A stretch of 64,000 nt of DNA, taken from NCBI RefSeq assembly GCF_025421775.1, contig NZ_JAOEFX010000001.1, forward strand, positions 1-64,000, in the 5' to 3' direction. This DNA is from Paenarthrobacter aurescens. GTDB lineage: Bacteria > Actinomycetota > Actinomycetes > Actinomycetales > Micrococcaceae. Below, in pieces: positions 43,911 through 52,910 of this stretch. A program made the position numbers and the translations under genes. The notes beneath the pieces were generated by a model, which saw nothing but the letters and a program-made list of their open reading frames with translations, was not told the DNA's origin and searched no databases. Numbering within the stretch: position 1 is the first letter of the stretch; each line of letters starts with the position of its first letter.

Positions 43911-44570
43911 ATGAACTACAACTTCGGATGGTCTGCCGGTAATCTCCCGTCCAGCCGTTACGTCCTGCCCCAGTTCGAGGAGCGCACGCCCTACGGCTTC
44001 AAGCGCCAGGACCCGTACACCAAGCTGTTCGAGGACCGCATCATTTTCCTCGGTGTCCAGGTTGACGACGCATCTGCCGACGACATCATGGCCCAGTTGC
44101 TGGTCCTGGAGTCAACGGACCCGGACCGCGACATCACCCTGTACATCAACTCGCCGGGTGGTTCGTTTACGGCCATGACGGCCATCTACGACACCATGCA
44201 GTACATCCGTCCGGAAATCCAGACGGTCTGCCTGGGCCAGGCCGCCAGTGCAGCTGCAGTCCTGCTCGCTGCCGGTACCCCGGGCAAGCGACTCGCACTC
44301 CCGAACGCACGTGTCCTGATCCACCAGCCTGCCCTCTCCGGTGGCCAGGGTGGCCAGGCCTCGGACCTCGAAATCCAGGCGGCGGAAGTCATGCGCATGC
44401 GCACCTGGCTCGAGGACACGTTGGCTCACCACTCGGGCCGCACGTCGGAGCAGGTCAACAATGACATCGAGCGCGATAAGATCCTCACGGCTGCGGATGC
44501 CCTGAGCTACGGTCTCATCGACCAGGTTCTGGACTCCCGGAAGATCAAGCCGCAGGCGATCACCAGGTAG
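43911..44570 (+). CDS. clpP2: ATP-dependent Clp protease proteolytic subunit 2
   Basis: This 219-residue partner of ClpP1 has a longer N-terminus (residues 1-25), [12 protein letters not shown] with the catalytic Ser, RVLIHQPA with His and DIERDKIL with Asp. AGGAGTAAAGAAC precedes ATG. Degradation by the mixed ClpP1P2 complex requires ClpX, whose gene follows 180 bases on. A hairpin at 44583-44623 separates them. Confidence 0.97.
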   Translation: MNYNFGWSAGNLPSSRYVLPQFEERTPYGFKRQDPYTKLFEDRIIFLGVQVDDASADDIMAQLLVLESTDPDRDITLYINSPGGSFTAMTAIYDTMQYIRPEIQTVCLGQAASAAAVLLAAGTPGKRLALPNARVLIHQPALSGGQGGQASDLEIQAAEVMRMRTWLEDTLAHHSGRTSEQVNNDIERDKILTAADALSYGLIDQVLDSRKIKPQAITR

Positions 44571-44582
44571 CGCACGGAATTC

Positions 44583-44623
44583 AACGCCGGTGCGGTTCGC
44601 GAAACATGGACCGCACCGGCGTT
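44583..44623 (+). terminator. Terminator after clpP2
   Basis: AACGCCGGTGCGGT pairs with ACCGCACCGGCGTT around a 13-base loop, followed by TCTGTTTC. Confidence 0.8.
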
Positions 44624-44752
44624 CTGTTTCCACCCAAGCAGCCCATTGTGACCTAGAGTGGATGTTGTCACGGTGGTGCCAGCCGCGGCTTGGCCGCACA
44701 CTTGAGTACGGCGCGGAGCCGCACCACCCGCATGCAACGAAGGGATTTCCAC

Positions 44753-46042
44753 ATGGCTCGGATTGGCGAGAGCACGGATCTGCTGAAGTGTTCTTTCTGC
44801 GGAAAGAGCCAGAAGCAGGTGCGGAAGCTGATTGCCGGGCCCGGTGTCTACATCTGCGATGAATGCATCGAGCTGTGCAACGAGATCATCGAAGAGGAAC
44901 TCGCTGAAGTTTCCGATCTCGGTAGTTTCGAACTACCCAAGCCCCGTGAGATCTTCGACTTCCTGCAGGAATACGTCATTGGCCAGGAACCCGCAAAGCG
45001 ATCACTGGCGGTGGCTGTTTACAACCACTACAAGCGCATTCAGGCCGGACACGCACCCAAGACCGGCAACCTCGGCGAGGGATCGCACCACGAGGACGTG
45101 GAGATTGCCAAGTCCAATATCCTCCTGATCGGCCCCACCGGTTGTGGCAAGACATACTTGGCACAAACTCTGGCCCGTCGGCTCAACGTGCCGTTTGCAG
45201 TCGCCGATGCCACGGCGTTGACGGAGGCCGGCTACGTGGGCGAAGACGTCGAGAACATCCTGCTCAAGCTCATCCAGGCCGCTGACTACGACGTCAAGAA
45301 GGCCGAGCAAGGCATCATCTACATCGATGAGATCGACAAAATTTCCCGAAAGAGCGAAAACCCCTCGATCACACGTGACGTTTCCGGCGAGGGCGTGCAG
45401 CAGGCACTCTTGAAGATCCTCGAAGGCACTGTAGCCTCCGTGCCACCACAGGGCGGACGCAAGCACCCCCATCAGGAATTCATCCAGATTGACACCACCA
45501 ATGTGCTCTTCATCGTGGCGGGAGCCTTCGCTGGTCTCGAAGACATCATCGGTTCGCGGTCCGGACGCAAGGGCATTGGATTCGGTGCTCCACTCAACGA
45601 GGCCCGTGACAACGTGGACACCTACGGCGAAGTCATGCCTGAGGACTTGCTGAAGTTCGGCCTTATTCCGGAGTTCATTGGTCGCCTTCCCGTGATCACT
45701 ACCGTGTCCAGCCTGGACCGGCCCGCCCTGATCCAGATCTTGTCCACTCCAAAGAACGCGCTGGTAAAGCAGTACCAGAAGATGTTCCAGTTGGACGGCG
45801 TAGACCTCCAATTCGACGACGACGCCCTGGACTCCATCGCGGATCAAGCACTCGAACGCGGTACTGGTGCGCGCGGCCTGCGGGCCATCATGGAGGAAGT
45901 CCTGCTTCCCGTCATGTTCGATCTTCCCAGCCGGGACGACATCGCCACTGTGGTCATCACAGCAGACGTTGTGGCGAAGAAGGCACAGCCCACCATGATC
46001 GCCCATGACGTCGTTGCCAAGCGCCGGAATAAGTCGGCATAG
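44753..46042 (+). CDS. clpX: ATP-dependent Clp protease ATP-binding subunit ClpX
   Basis: This 429-residue AAA+ unfoldase has an N-terminal zinc finger ([16 protein letters not shown]), Walker A GPTGCGKT, Walker [10 protein letters not shown], and the RKGIGFGA and GARGLRAI sensor regions. The IGF-type ClpP contact loop is present. ATG at 44753 follows AAGGGATTTCC; the frame's earlier start at 44690 overlaps the upstream intergenic region. It feeds substrates to ClpP1P2. Confidence 0.98.
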   Translation: MARIGESTDLLKCSFCGKSQKQVRKLIAGPGVYICDECIELCNEIIEEELAEVSDLGSFELPKPREIFDFLQEYVIGQEPAKRSLAVAVYNHYKRIQAGHAPKTGNLGEGSHHEDVEIAKSNILLIGPTGCGKTYLAQTLARRLNVPFAVADATALTEAGYVGEDVENILLKLIQAADYDVKKAEQGIIYIDEIDKISRKSENPSITRDVSGEGVQQALLKILEGTVASVPPQGGRKHPHQEFIQIDTTNVLFIVAGAFAGLEDIIGSRSGRKGIGFGAPLNEARDNVDTYGEVMPEDLLKFGLIPEFIGRLPVITTVSSLDRPALIQILSTPKNALVKQYQKMFQLDGVDLQFDDDALDSIADQALERGTGARGLRAIMEEVLLPVMFDLPSRDDIATVVITADVVAKKAQPTMIAHDVVAKRRNKSA

Positions 46043-46121
46043 CTTCCTGTTGGCGTAGACAAGGCGCGGTTCCGTTGGACCGTCCGCCACACCACGTTTC
46101 CACCCCTCCGAGGAGTTCCCT

Positions 46122-46766
46122 GTGCCCGAACAGACTGTGTCCGAAGTGAACGCACCAGAACAGACCGCCAACAAGGCCGATTTCTGGTTCGACCCCGTAT
46201 GCCCGTTCGCCTGGATTACTTCGCGCTGGATCGGCGAGGTGGAGCAGGTGCGCGGTATAGAGACCGATTGGCACGTCATGAGCCTTTCGGTCCTGAACGA
46301 GGGCCGGGATCTGCCGGCCGACTACAGGGCAATGATGGATGACAGTTGGGGCCCCGTCCGTGTCATCATCGCTGCCCAGGAGCTGCACGGCAGCAGCTAT
46401 GTCAAGCCGCTCTACGACGCTATGGGAGAGCAGATCCACCACGAGGGCAACAAGGACCGTGCGTCCGTGATCCAGAAAGCCCTCGCTGAAACCGGCCTTC
46501 CCGCTGACCTCGCCCGCTTTGCGCAGTCGGATGAGTACGATGTCCAGTTGCGCGCAAGCCATGACGCCGGGATTTCACTGGTTGGCCAGGACGTCGGTAC
46601 CCCCGTGGTGGCGGTTAACGGAACAGCATTCTTCGGTCCGGTGCTGACGCGGATTCCCAGGGGCGAAGAAGCAGGGAAGATTTGGGACGCCACGGTGACC
46701 TTGGCTGGCTACCCGCACTTCTTCGAGTTGAAGCGCAGCCGCTCGGAAAGCCCGGAGTTCAGCTAG
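46122..46766 (+). CDS. DsbA-like thioredoxin-fold protein of the Rv2466c nitroreductase family
   Basis: This 214-residue protein matches the mycothiol-dependent nitroreductase/oxidoreductase family of M. tuberculosis Rv2466c: FWFDPVCPFAWITSRW at 21-36, HVMSLSVLNEGRDLP, GPVRVIIAAQELHG, VGQDVGTPVVAVNG with cis-Pro, and the C-terminal GYPHFFELKRSRSE. The active site is CPFA (Cys27, Ala30) rather than CPWC, so the resolving Cys is missing. Mycothiol is expected in this lineage as electron donor. It lies 79 bases after clpX on the same strand, with its own GAGGAGTTCC site. Confidence 0.93.
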   Translation: MPEQTVSEVNAPEQTANKADFWFDPVCPFAWITSRWIGEVEQVRGIETDWHVMSLSVLNEGRDLPADYRAMMDDSWGPVRVIIAAQELHGSSYVKPLYDAMGEQIHHEGNKDRASVIQKALAETGLPADLARFAQSDEYDVQLRASHDAGISLVGQDVGTPVVAVNGTAFFGPVLTRIPRGEEAGKIWDATVTLAGYPHFFELKRSRSESPEFS

Positions 46767-46782
46767 CCGGAACGCCAGGCCA

Positions 46783-46840
46783 CCTACTTAAGGAAACCGC
46801 GACTTACTGAGGGACCCGCGACCTATTTGAGGAACCGCGA
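46783..46840. repeat. Three tandem imperfect copies of about 19-20 bp
   Basis: Copies are CCTACTTAAGGAAACCGCGA (46783-46802), CTTACTGAGGGACCCGCGA (46803-46821) and CCTATTTGAGGAACCGCGA (46822-46840). The third copy encodes the last residues and stop codon of the opposing fpg-like gene; the other two are degenerate duplicates of that tail. Confidence 0.75.
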
Positions 46841-47698
46841 TGTCCGCCGGTCGGCCAGGATCTTTCCGCTCGTTTGACAGGTGGCGCAATATTGCAGGGA
46901 GGTGTCCGCGAAGGACACCTCCCTGACTGTATCCCCACACACCGGGCAGGGCTGTCCTGTTCTCGCGTGCACCCTGAAGTTGCTGCGTTTGGTGTCCTTG
47001 AGTTCGCTGGAGGGTTTGCCGGCTGCTGCATTGACAGCTCCCACCAATATTTCCTGCATGGCTTCGTAGAGCCGGGCCACCGTTTGTTTGTCCAATGACT
47101 TGGCGCTGGCAAACGGAGAGATCTTTGCGGCGTGCAGTATCTCATCGCTGTAGGCATTGCCGATGCCGGCAATGACGCCCTGGCTGCGAAGCAATCCCTT
47201 GATTTGCTGCGAGCTTGACCCAAGTATTGCTGCCAAGGCCTCAACGTCGAACTCGGGGCTGAGTGGTTCCGGGCCCAGCGTCGCGATTCCCGGTACGTCC
47301 TGCGGATCCCTCACCACGTAGATTGCCAAGCTCTTTTTGGTGCCCGCTTCCGTCAGGTCCACCCCGATGTGGGCGTCGTCGGCAGGACGGTGGAACAGCA
47401 GCCTCGCGGAGATGTTGCTTTTGCCCATGCGTAGTCCGGCGGAGGAAGGGTGCTCCGTGTACCGGACCCAACCGGCCTTCGCCAGATGGAACACGAAGAA
47501 CAGGCCATCAAGGTCAACGCAGACGAACTTCCCGATACGTCGGACACCTTGAACAGTCCGACCCTCCAGAGCGGAATAGGGCGGATCCGCGGTCTTGAGC
47601 GCTGAGAAGGAATTGATGCGGATTTCGGTCAGCACAGCTCCATGGAGTTGGGTGTCCAGGTACATGCACAGGCCGTGCACTTCGGGGAGTTCCGGCAT
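46823..47698 (-). CDS. Fpg/Nei family DNA glycosylase (second copy)
   Basis: This 291-residue enzyme removes oxidised bases. It begins PELPEVHGL after Met removal, with Pro and Glu for catalysis; IGKFVCVDLDG has the conserved Lys; IAGIGNAYSDEILHAAKI is the helix-two-turn-helix loop; CPVCGD and CATC form the zinc finger. PELPEV is Fpg-like, though the body differs from classic MutM. ATG at 47698 is chosen over the codon two earlier. Its 3' end forms part of a tandem repeat. It is one of two glycosylases in this window. Confidence 0.9.
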   Translation of the reverse strand: MPELPEVHGLCMYLDTQLHGAVLTEIRINSFSALKTADPPYSALEGRTVQGVRRIGKFVCVDLDGLFFVFHLAKAGWVRYTEHPSSAGLRMGKSNISARLLFHRPADDAHIGVDLTEAGTKKSLAIYVVRDPQDVPGIATLGPEPLSPEFDVEALAAILGSSSQQIKGLLRSQGVIAGIGNAYSDEILHAAKISPFASAKSLDKQTVARLYEAMQEILVGAVNAAAGKPSSELKDTKRSNFRVHARTGQPCPVCGDTVREVSFADTSLQYCATCQTSGKILADRRTSRFLK

Positions 47699-47968
47699 GG
47701 ACAATACTCTGCCACAGGTGGCTCAGGTGTCACAGGAGAACTACAGGATTGTAGTTCGTCCGGAAGCCTTGTGCATCTCCGTCAGCAGGACAACAATGGT
47801 TCTTACCCACTTCGAAAGAAGAGGGACACGGAAACCAAAGATTCAGTGATATGCAACCAACGCAGCCTTTGGCAAAGTTGGAAGCAAGCTACCAGTGACG
47901 AGGTAGGAAGACCTGAAATTCCAAGGATTCCGCCAGACTGTCAAGACGTCACCAGACAGCCGAAAAGT
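47699..47968. other. Intergenic stretch between fpg and valS
   Basis: Frames here lack protein character. It must hold the fpg promoter, but I cannot assign boxes. Base composition is less GC-rich than neighbours around 47800-47900. Confidence 0.4.
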
Positions 47969-47969
47969 C

Positions 47970-48005
47970 GAAGCCCCACCAACGGCAAAACGCTGATGGG
48001 GCTTC
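47970..48005 (-). terminator. Terminator of valS
   Basis: GAAGCCCCA (47970-47978) pairs with TGGGGCTTC (47997-48005). On the reverse strand it is followed by GACTTTTCGG, and it lies about 50 bases past the valS stop. Confidence 0.7.
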
Positions 48006-48054
48006 CCCTTTGCCCAAAAACTGTTGGGCTCTTGAACTCCGGCCGCCGGAAAGG

Positions 48055-50676
48055 CTAGGACGCGGGCGTCTCCTCAGCCGGTGCCAGGACAACGTCGCTG
48101 ACAGTCAGTTCACCTTCGCCCGACTGGAGCGTGATCTCCTGCGCGTTGGCGGCAGCCTTCAAGTCACCGAGGCCGGCCTTCAACTGGGCGACCAGGACCT
48201 CCGAGGCGGTGATGGATGCAGACAGGACCTCTGTGCGCTGCTTGACCTTGGCCTCTGACTTTGCCTTGCGGATACCGCTGAGCGCGATGCCCACAGTGCC
48301 CAGCATGGTGGTGTCGCCGTCGGTGATTTCCAGGGCGGCGGGCCACTCTGCACGGTGGACGGATCCTGTGCGCCACCAGCCCCAGACCTCTTCCGTGGCG
48401 AAGGGCAGGAACGGGGCGAACAGGCGCAGGAGCGAGTCGAGGGTTGTTGCCAGCGCTGCCAGAACGGAAGCCTGCTCGGTTTCCCCAGCTGCACCGTAAG
48501 CACGGTCCTTGATCAGCTCTACGTAGTCGTCCGTGAACTGCCAGAAGAACGATTCGGTGATCTGGAGCGCGCGGGCGTAGTCGTAGTTTTCGAACGCCTT
48601 GGTGGACTGGGCAACGACGTCGGACAGTTGCGCGAGCAGCGCACGGTCCAACGGGTTGGTCAGCACCGAGAGGTCGGAGGTTACTACGGAGTTTTCCGTT
48701 GCACCCAGGTTCAATACGAACTTGGAGGCGTTGAGAAGTTTGATGGCCAATCGGCGGCCGATCTTCATCTGGGCGATCTCGTACGCCGTGTCGGCGCCAA
48801 GCTTGGCAGAAGCGGCCCAGTAGCGCACGGCGTCTGAACCGTACTCGTTCAGCACATCCGTGGGGACAACAACATTGCCCTTGGACTTGGACATCTTCTT
48901 GCGGTCCGGGTCCAGGATCCAGCCGGAAATGGCCGCGTGCTTCCACGGGGCGCTCTTCTGCAGGGCATCCGCGCGGACGGCCGAGGAGAACAGCCAGGTG
49001 CGGATGATGTCGTGACCCTGAGGGCGGAGGTCGAAGGGGTAGACCTTGGAGAACAGGTCCTCGTCGCGGCTCCAGCCACCCACAATTTGCGGTGTAAGGG
49101 AGGACGTAGCCCACGTGTCCAACACGTCGGCGTCGCCGGTGAAGCCGTTCGCCTGATCGCGCTGCGACTCCTCGAAGCCGGGGGCAGCGTCTGCAGCAGG
49201 ATCGACCGGCAGCATCTCGTCCGACGGAAGAACCGGGTTGTCGTAGTCCGGGTTGCCCTGGGCATCCAAGGGATACCAGACGGGAATCGGCACTCCGAAG
49301 AAGCGCTGGCGGGATACGAGCCAGTCACCATTAAGGCCCGCGATCCAGTTCTCGTAGCGGGAACGCATGAAGGCCGGGTGGAAAGTGATCTCCTGGCCGC
49401 GACCGATGAGGCGTTCACGGCGTTCCTCGTCGCGGCCACCGTTGCGGATGTACCACTGGCGGGACGTCACGACCTCGAGGGGCTTGTCACCCTTCTCGAA
49501 GAAGTTCACCGGATGGGTGATCTTTTTCGGTTCGCCGTCCAGCAGCTCGGCTGCCTTGAGGAGCTCCACCACGGCTTCCTTGGCGGAGAAAGCTGTCTTG
49601 CCGGCGATTGCGGCGTAGGCTTCCTTGCCGGCCTCGGTGGTGATCCACTCCGGAGTGTCGGCAATGATGCGGCCGTCGCGGCCCATGATGGCGCGGGTAG
49701 GCAGCTGCAGTTCGCGCCACCACGTGACGTCCGTCAGGTCACCGAACGTACACACCATGGCGATGCCGGAGCCCTTATCAGCTTTGGCCAACGGGTGCGC
49801 CTTGACCTCCAGTTCGACGTCGAACAGCGGGGACCTCACGGTCTTGCCGAACAGCGGCTGGTACCGCTCGTCGTCGGGGTTGGCTACCAGGGCTGCGCAA
49901 GCGGCGAGCAGTTCCGGACGCGTGGTCTCGATGAAGATCTTTTCGCCGTCTTCGGTGAAGAAGGGGTAGCGGTAGTAGGCGCCGGCAACTTCGCGGTCCT
50001 CAAGTTCAGCCTGGGCAACAGCGGTGCGGAACGTCACGTCCCACAGGGTAGGAGCTTCGGCCATGTAAGCGTCACCGGCGGAGAGGTTGGCGAGGAACGC
50101 ACGCTGGGAGACCGCGCGGGAGGTGTCGTCAATGGTGCGGTAGGTCAGGTCCCAGTCCACAGACAAGCCAAGGGTCTGGAACAGGTTCTCAAAGACCTTC
50201 TCGTCCTCAACGGCGAGTTCCTCGCACAGTTCGATGAAGTTCTGCCGCGAAACGACGTCGAAATCGCGCTGGTTCTTGGCCGGCTGTGCCGGGGGCGTGT
50301 AATCGGCCTTGTAAGGGATGGCGGGATCGCAGCGCACACCGTAGTAGTTCTGGACGCGGCGCTCGGTGGGCAGGCCGTTGTCGTCCCAGCCCATCGGGTA
50401 GAAGACGTTCTTGCCCGTCATGCGCATGTAGCGTGCCTGGACGTCGGTCTGCGTGAAGGAGAACATGTGGCCCACGTGGAGCGAGCCGGACGCCGTGGGC
50501 GGGGGAGTGTCGATCGAGTAGACCTGCTCCCGGGTGGTGTCCGGGTTGAACTTGTAGGTTCCCTCTTCCAGCCAGCGCTGCGTCAAGGCAGCCTCAAGGC
50601 CTTCAAGGGCCGGCTTGTCGGGAACGTTAATGGGGGCGGTGGCGGGCGTGTCTGTACCCTGCGTTGATTCAGCCAT
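48055..50676 (-). CDS. valS: Valyl-tRNA synthetase
   Basis: This 873-residue class I synthetase charges tRNA-Val. The HIGH signature is HVGH at 67-70 and the KMSKS loop is near residue 591. WDDNGLPTERRVQNYYG follows the HIGH region, a form seen in the compact ValRS group, and the editing domain sits at about 190-340. The C-terminal arm is short. Initiation at 50676 gives an acidic leader of about 20 residues. It is divergent from an SDR gene with 83 bases between. Confidence 0.97.
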   Translation of the reverse strand: MAESTQGTDTPATAPINVPDKPALEGLEAALTQRWLEEGTYKFNPDTTREQVYSIDTPPPTASGSLHVGHMFSFTQTDVQARYMRMTGKNVFYPMGWDDNGLPTERRVQNYYGVRCDPAIPYKADYTPPAQPAKNQRDFDVVSRQNFIELCEELAVEDEKVFENLFQTLGLSVDWDLTYRTIDDTSRAVSQRAFLANLSAGDAYMAEAPTLWDVTFRTAVAQAELEDREVAGAYYRYPFFTEDGEKIFIETTRPELLAACAALVANPDDERYQPLFGKTVRSPLFDVELEVKAHPLAKADKGSGIAMVCTFGDLTDVTWWRELQLPTRAIMGRDGRIIADTPEWITTEAGKEAYAAIAGKTAFSAKEAVVELLKAAELLDGEPKKITHPVNFFEKGDKPLEVVTSRQWYIRNGGRDEERRERLIGRGQEITFHPAFMRSRYENWIAGLNGDWLVSRQRFFGVPIPVWYPLDAQGNPDYDNPVLPSDEMLPVDPAADAAPGFEESQRDQANGFTGDADVLDTWATSSLTPQIVGGWSRDEDLFSKVYPFDLRPQGHDIIRTWLFSSAVRADALQKSAPWKHAAISGWILDPDRKKMSKSKGNVVVPTDVLNEYGSDAVRYWAASAKLGADTAYEIAQMKIGRRLAIKLLNASKFVLNLGATENSVVTSDLSVLTNPLDRALLAQLSDVVAQSTKAFENYDYARALQITESFFWQFTDDYVELIKDRAYGAAGETEQASVLAALATTLDSLLRLFAPFLPFATEEVWGWWRTGSVHRAEWPAALEITDGDTTMLGTVGIALSGIRKAKSEAKVKQRTEVLSASITASEVLVAQLKAGLGDLKAAANAQEITLQSGEGELTVSDVVLAPAEETPAS

Positions 50677-50759
50677 GGACCAATTGTTTCATGGCTGAAT
50701 CAACGCAGGGTACATCCCGCCGCCGCTTCAGGACCCCGCACCCCCGATAAGGTAGTCCC

Positions 50760-51539
50760 ATGACTTTGGCAGCGCACAGCATCCCCGCAGGACATAACAA
50801 GACGGCCGTTGTAACCGGGGCCAGCACCGGCATCGGCGAGGCCACCGTGAGGGCCTTGGTCTCCACCGGGTGGAAGGTCTTCGCCGTGGCGCGCAGGGCT
50901 GACAGGCTCGGCGCTTTGGGCGCCGAAACCGGCGCCGTTCCGTTCCCGGCCGACATCACCGACGACGACGACGTTGCGGCCCTGCTGGCGGCGGTCACCC
51001 AAGCCGGAGGTGCTGACACTCTCATCAACATCGCCGGCGGTGCGAGGGGCGCGGACACCATCGCGAACGCCGACACGGAAGATTGGGAATGGATGTACCA
51101 GGTGAACGTCCTGGGCACCATGAAGATCACCCGTGCCTTCCTGCCCATGCTGCGGGAGAACGGCGAAGGAACCGTCCTCAACCTCACCTCGACGGCCGGG
51201 CTGTCCGCCTACGAGGGCGGCGCCGGGTACAACGCCGCCAAGTTCGCCCAGCACGCCATGACCAATGCCCTGCGGCTGGAGGAGGTGGGCAACAACGTCC
51301 GGGTTATCGAAGTGGCTCCGGGCCTGGTCCACACCGAGGAGTTCGCACTCAACCGGTTGGGCGACAAGGATGCGGCGGCCAAGGTTTATGCCGGAGTGGA
51401 GAAGCCCTTGACCGCTGGGGATGTGGCAGATGTTGTGAAGTACGCAGTCTCCTTGCCGCATCACATCAACCTCGACCAGATCGTGGTCCGCCCTGTTGCG
51501 CAGGCCGCCAACCACAAGTTGGTCCGCAAGGAAAGTTAG
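50760..51539 (+). CDS. SDR-family oxidoreductase
   Basis: This 259-residue classical SDR has [28 protein letters not shown] (Asn-x-Ala-Gly), LNLTSTAGLSAYEGGAGYNAAKF with Ser, Tyr and Lys of the catalytic triad, and APGLVHTEEF. The motifs match the YdfG/3-hydroxy acid dehydrogenase group; the true substrate is unknown. It starts at ATG 50760 and overlaps the end of the opposing gene by four bases. Confidence 0.9.
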   Translation: MTLAAHSIPAGHNKTAVVTGASTGIGEATVRALVSTGWKVFAVARRADRLGALGAETGAVPFPADITDDDDVAALLAAVTQAGGADTLINIAGGARGADTIANADTEDWEWMYQVNVLGTMKITRAFLPMLRENGEGTVLNLTSTAGLSAYEGGAGYNAAKFAQHAMTNALRLEEVGNNVRVIEVAPGLVHTEEFALNRLGDKDAAAKVYAGVEKPLTAGDVADVVKYAVSLPHHINLDQIVVRPVAQAANHKLVRKES

Positions 51540-52582
51540 CCGGCGGGGATGACCAGCGTTGCCATGATGGCTGCATGGTCGCTGCCCGGAATCCGGTGGA
51601 CCGAGTAACCGCTGCTGCTGATCCTGGGCGTCGTCACCATGTGGTCGATGACGATTCCCGGCAATGGCGGACCCTCCATTGGCCAGGTGGGTGAGAACCG
51701 TCCGCCCGAGGCCGTGCCGACGTCAACGAGTTTGCTGGCTTCCTGCTGGCTGCCCGTGCCAGCATCAAGCAACGACCGGAACTCGGAGTGATCGTACGTG
51801 GCGTTGTAGTCACCCACCAACAGGTGGTTTCCCGGCCGGGACGCTTGCCGGGCCACCTTGTCCAGATCACTGCGCCACTGCCCGATCCGTTCGTCCACCG
51901 GTGGAAGGGCATGGACGTTGGTGAGGTTCAGTGCCGCTGTGGACGCCGCGCCGCCATCAGTGACCAGGACCCGGGTGACGTCCATCCGGAACGGGGTATC
52001 CGGCAGAAGACCCACGGCCTCGATCGGGAACACGGAATACACGGCGCCACCGGAGGCGTCATCGTTGGGTTCGCTGAGGACGTTTGGGAGCAATTTGTCC
52101 ATACCTGCGGAGCGGAGGGCATCTTCCAGGCGCTGCGTGTGCTCCTGAAGCGTCAGCAATTGGACACCGTGCTCACGGACCAACCTCACGATGGTGTCCG
52201 CGTCAGCCTCCCCGTACTCGGTGTTGAGGCTCATCACCCTCACCGATGCAGTCGGAGTCCCGTCAGGCAGCGCTTGCTGGCGTCCTGGGTCCAGCGGAAA
52301 CAGCCACAACACTTGGAGAGCCAGCAGGGCCGACGTCGTCACTATCACCCACAGGCGACGTCCCGGCAGGGCGAGCACCAATGCCACAGCAGCTGGCAGG
52401 ACCATCCACGGGGTGAAGGACAGCAGTTGCACCACGATCAGGGGCCACTCCGCAGGGATTGCACGGAACATCGATACGGCCGCCACGGGCAACGCCATCA
52501 GCAGAGCCGGCACCGACCATGCCAGAGAAGCCCGGCGTCGCACCGGACGGGATTCCGGAAGTGCAGGGGAGGGGTGCGTCAT
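51536..52582 (-). CDS. Membrane-anchored endonuclease/exonuclease/phosphatase family protein
   Basis: This roughly 348-residue protein has three hydrophobic segments in the first 110 residues (SLAWSVPALLMALPVAAVSMF, WMVLPAAVALVLALPG, LWVIVTTSALLALQVLWLF) and a C-terminal EEP domain outside the membrane: VRVMSLNTEYGEAD, LTLQEHTQ with the catalytic Glu, HLLVGDYNATYDHSEF with Asp/Asn and PGSDHAAIMATL with the final Asp-His. It may cleave phosphodiesters of nucleic acid or lipids. ATG at 52582 is chosen over 52600. It is convergent with the SDR gene and divergent from ileS. Confidence 0.85.
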   Translation of the reverse strand: MTHPSPALPESRPVRRRASLAWSVPALLMALPVAAVSMFRAIPAEWPLIVVQLLSFTPWMVLPAAVALVLALPGRRLWVIVTTSALLALQVLWLFPLDPGRQQALPDGTPTASVRVMSLNTEYGEADADTIVRLVREHGVQLLTLQEHTQRLEDALRSAGMDKLLPNVLSEPNDDASGGAVYSVFPIEAVGLLPDTPFRMDVTRVLVTDGGAASTAALNLTNVHALPPVDERIGQWRSDLDKVARQASRPGNHLLVGDYNATYDHSEFRSLLDAGTGSQQEASKLVDVGTASGGRFSPTWPMEGPPLPGIVIDHMVTTPRISSSGYSVHRIPGSDHAAIMATLVIPAG

Positions 52583-52659
52583 GGGGTCGAGTCTATTCAC
52601 CGCCAGTGATACTGGACTCCATCCAGAGGATGAACCCCTAAGTAGAGCAACGCGCGCCG

Positions 52660-52905
52660 CTGCCGCTAGACTTGAAGGAACAGCTTCGACCCGGCCATCA
52701 CCGGTGAGCCTCCGGAAGAACAGTACTGACCGTCTGCAAGGCGGAAAGCGCTCAGTAGAACCGGACGGGTAAGCCCGTCACAGCAGTAATGAGAGGCCGA
52801 AATCCCGTATTTCGGTAAGTGAGGTGGTACCGCGGTACCGGTGTTGACCCAGGTCAATGCCGCAGCCGTCCTCGCATCCTGACAGTCAACCAGCTATCAC
52901 AGGAT
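52660..52905 (+). promoter_or_regulatory. Translational T-box riboswitch of ileS
   Basis: A possible -10 TAGACT (52667-52672) starts a leader with a very short Stem I: GGCCATCACCGG holds the Ile specifier ATC at 52697-52699. The universal T-box AGTGAGGTGGTACCGCGG lies at 52818-52835; TGGT at 52825-52828 would pair with the tRNA ACCA end. ATCCTG (52876-52881) can pair with CAGGAT (52900-52905), hiding the ileS ribosome binding site. There is no T-run, so control is over translation, as known in Actinobacteria. Confidence 0.9.
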
Positions 52906-52910
52906 ATGAG

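Noticed and set aside
45002..46279. A 425-residue frame opposite clpX
   Set aside because: It is antisense to clpX with no domain pattern.
47642..48058. A 138-residue frame between fpg and valS
   Set aside because: It spans the valS terminator and has no protein-like pattern.
48937..50667. A 576-residue frame opposite valS
   Set aside because: It is the antisense shadow of valS; its residues reflect codon bias of the other strand.
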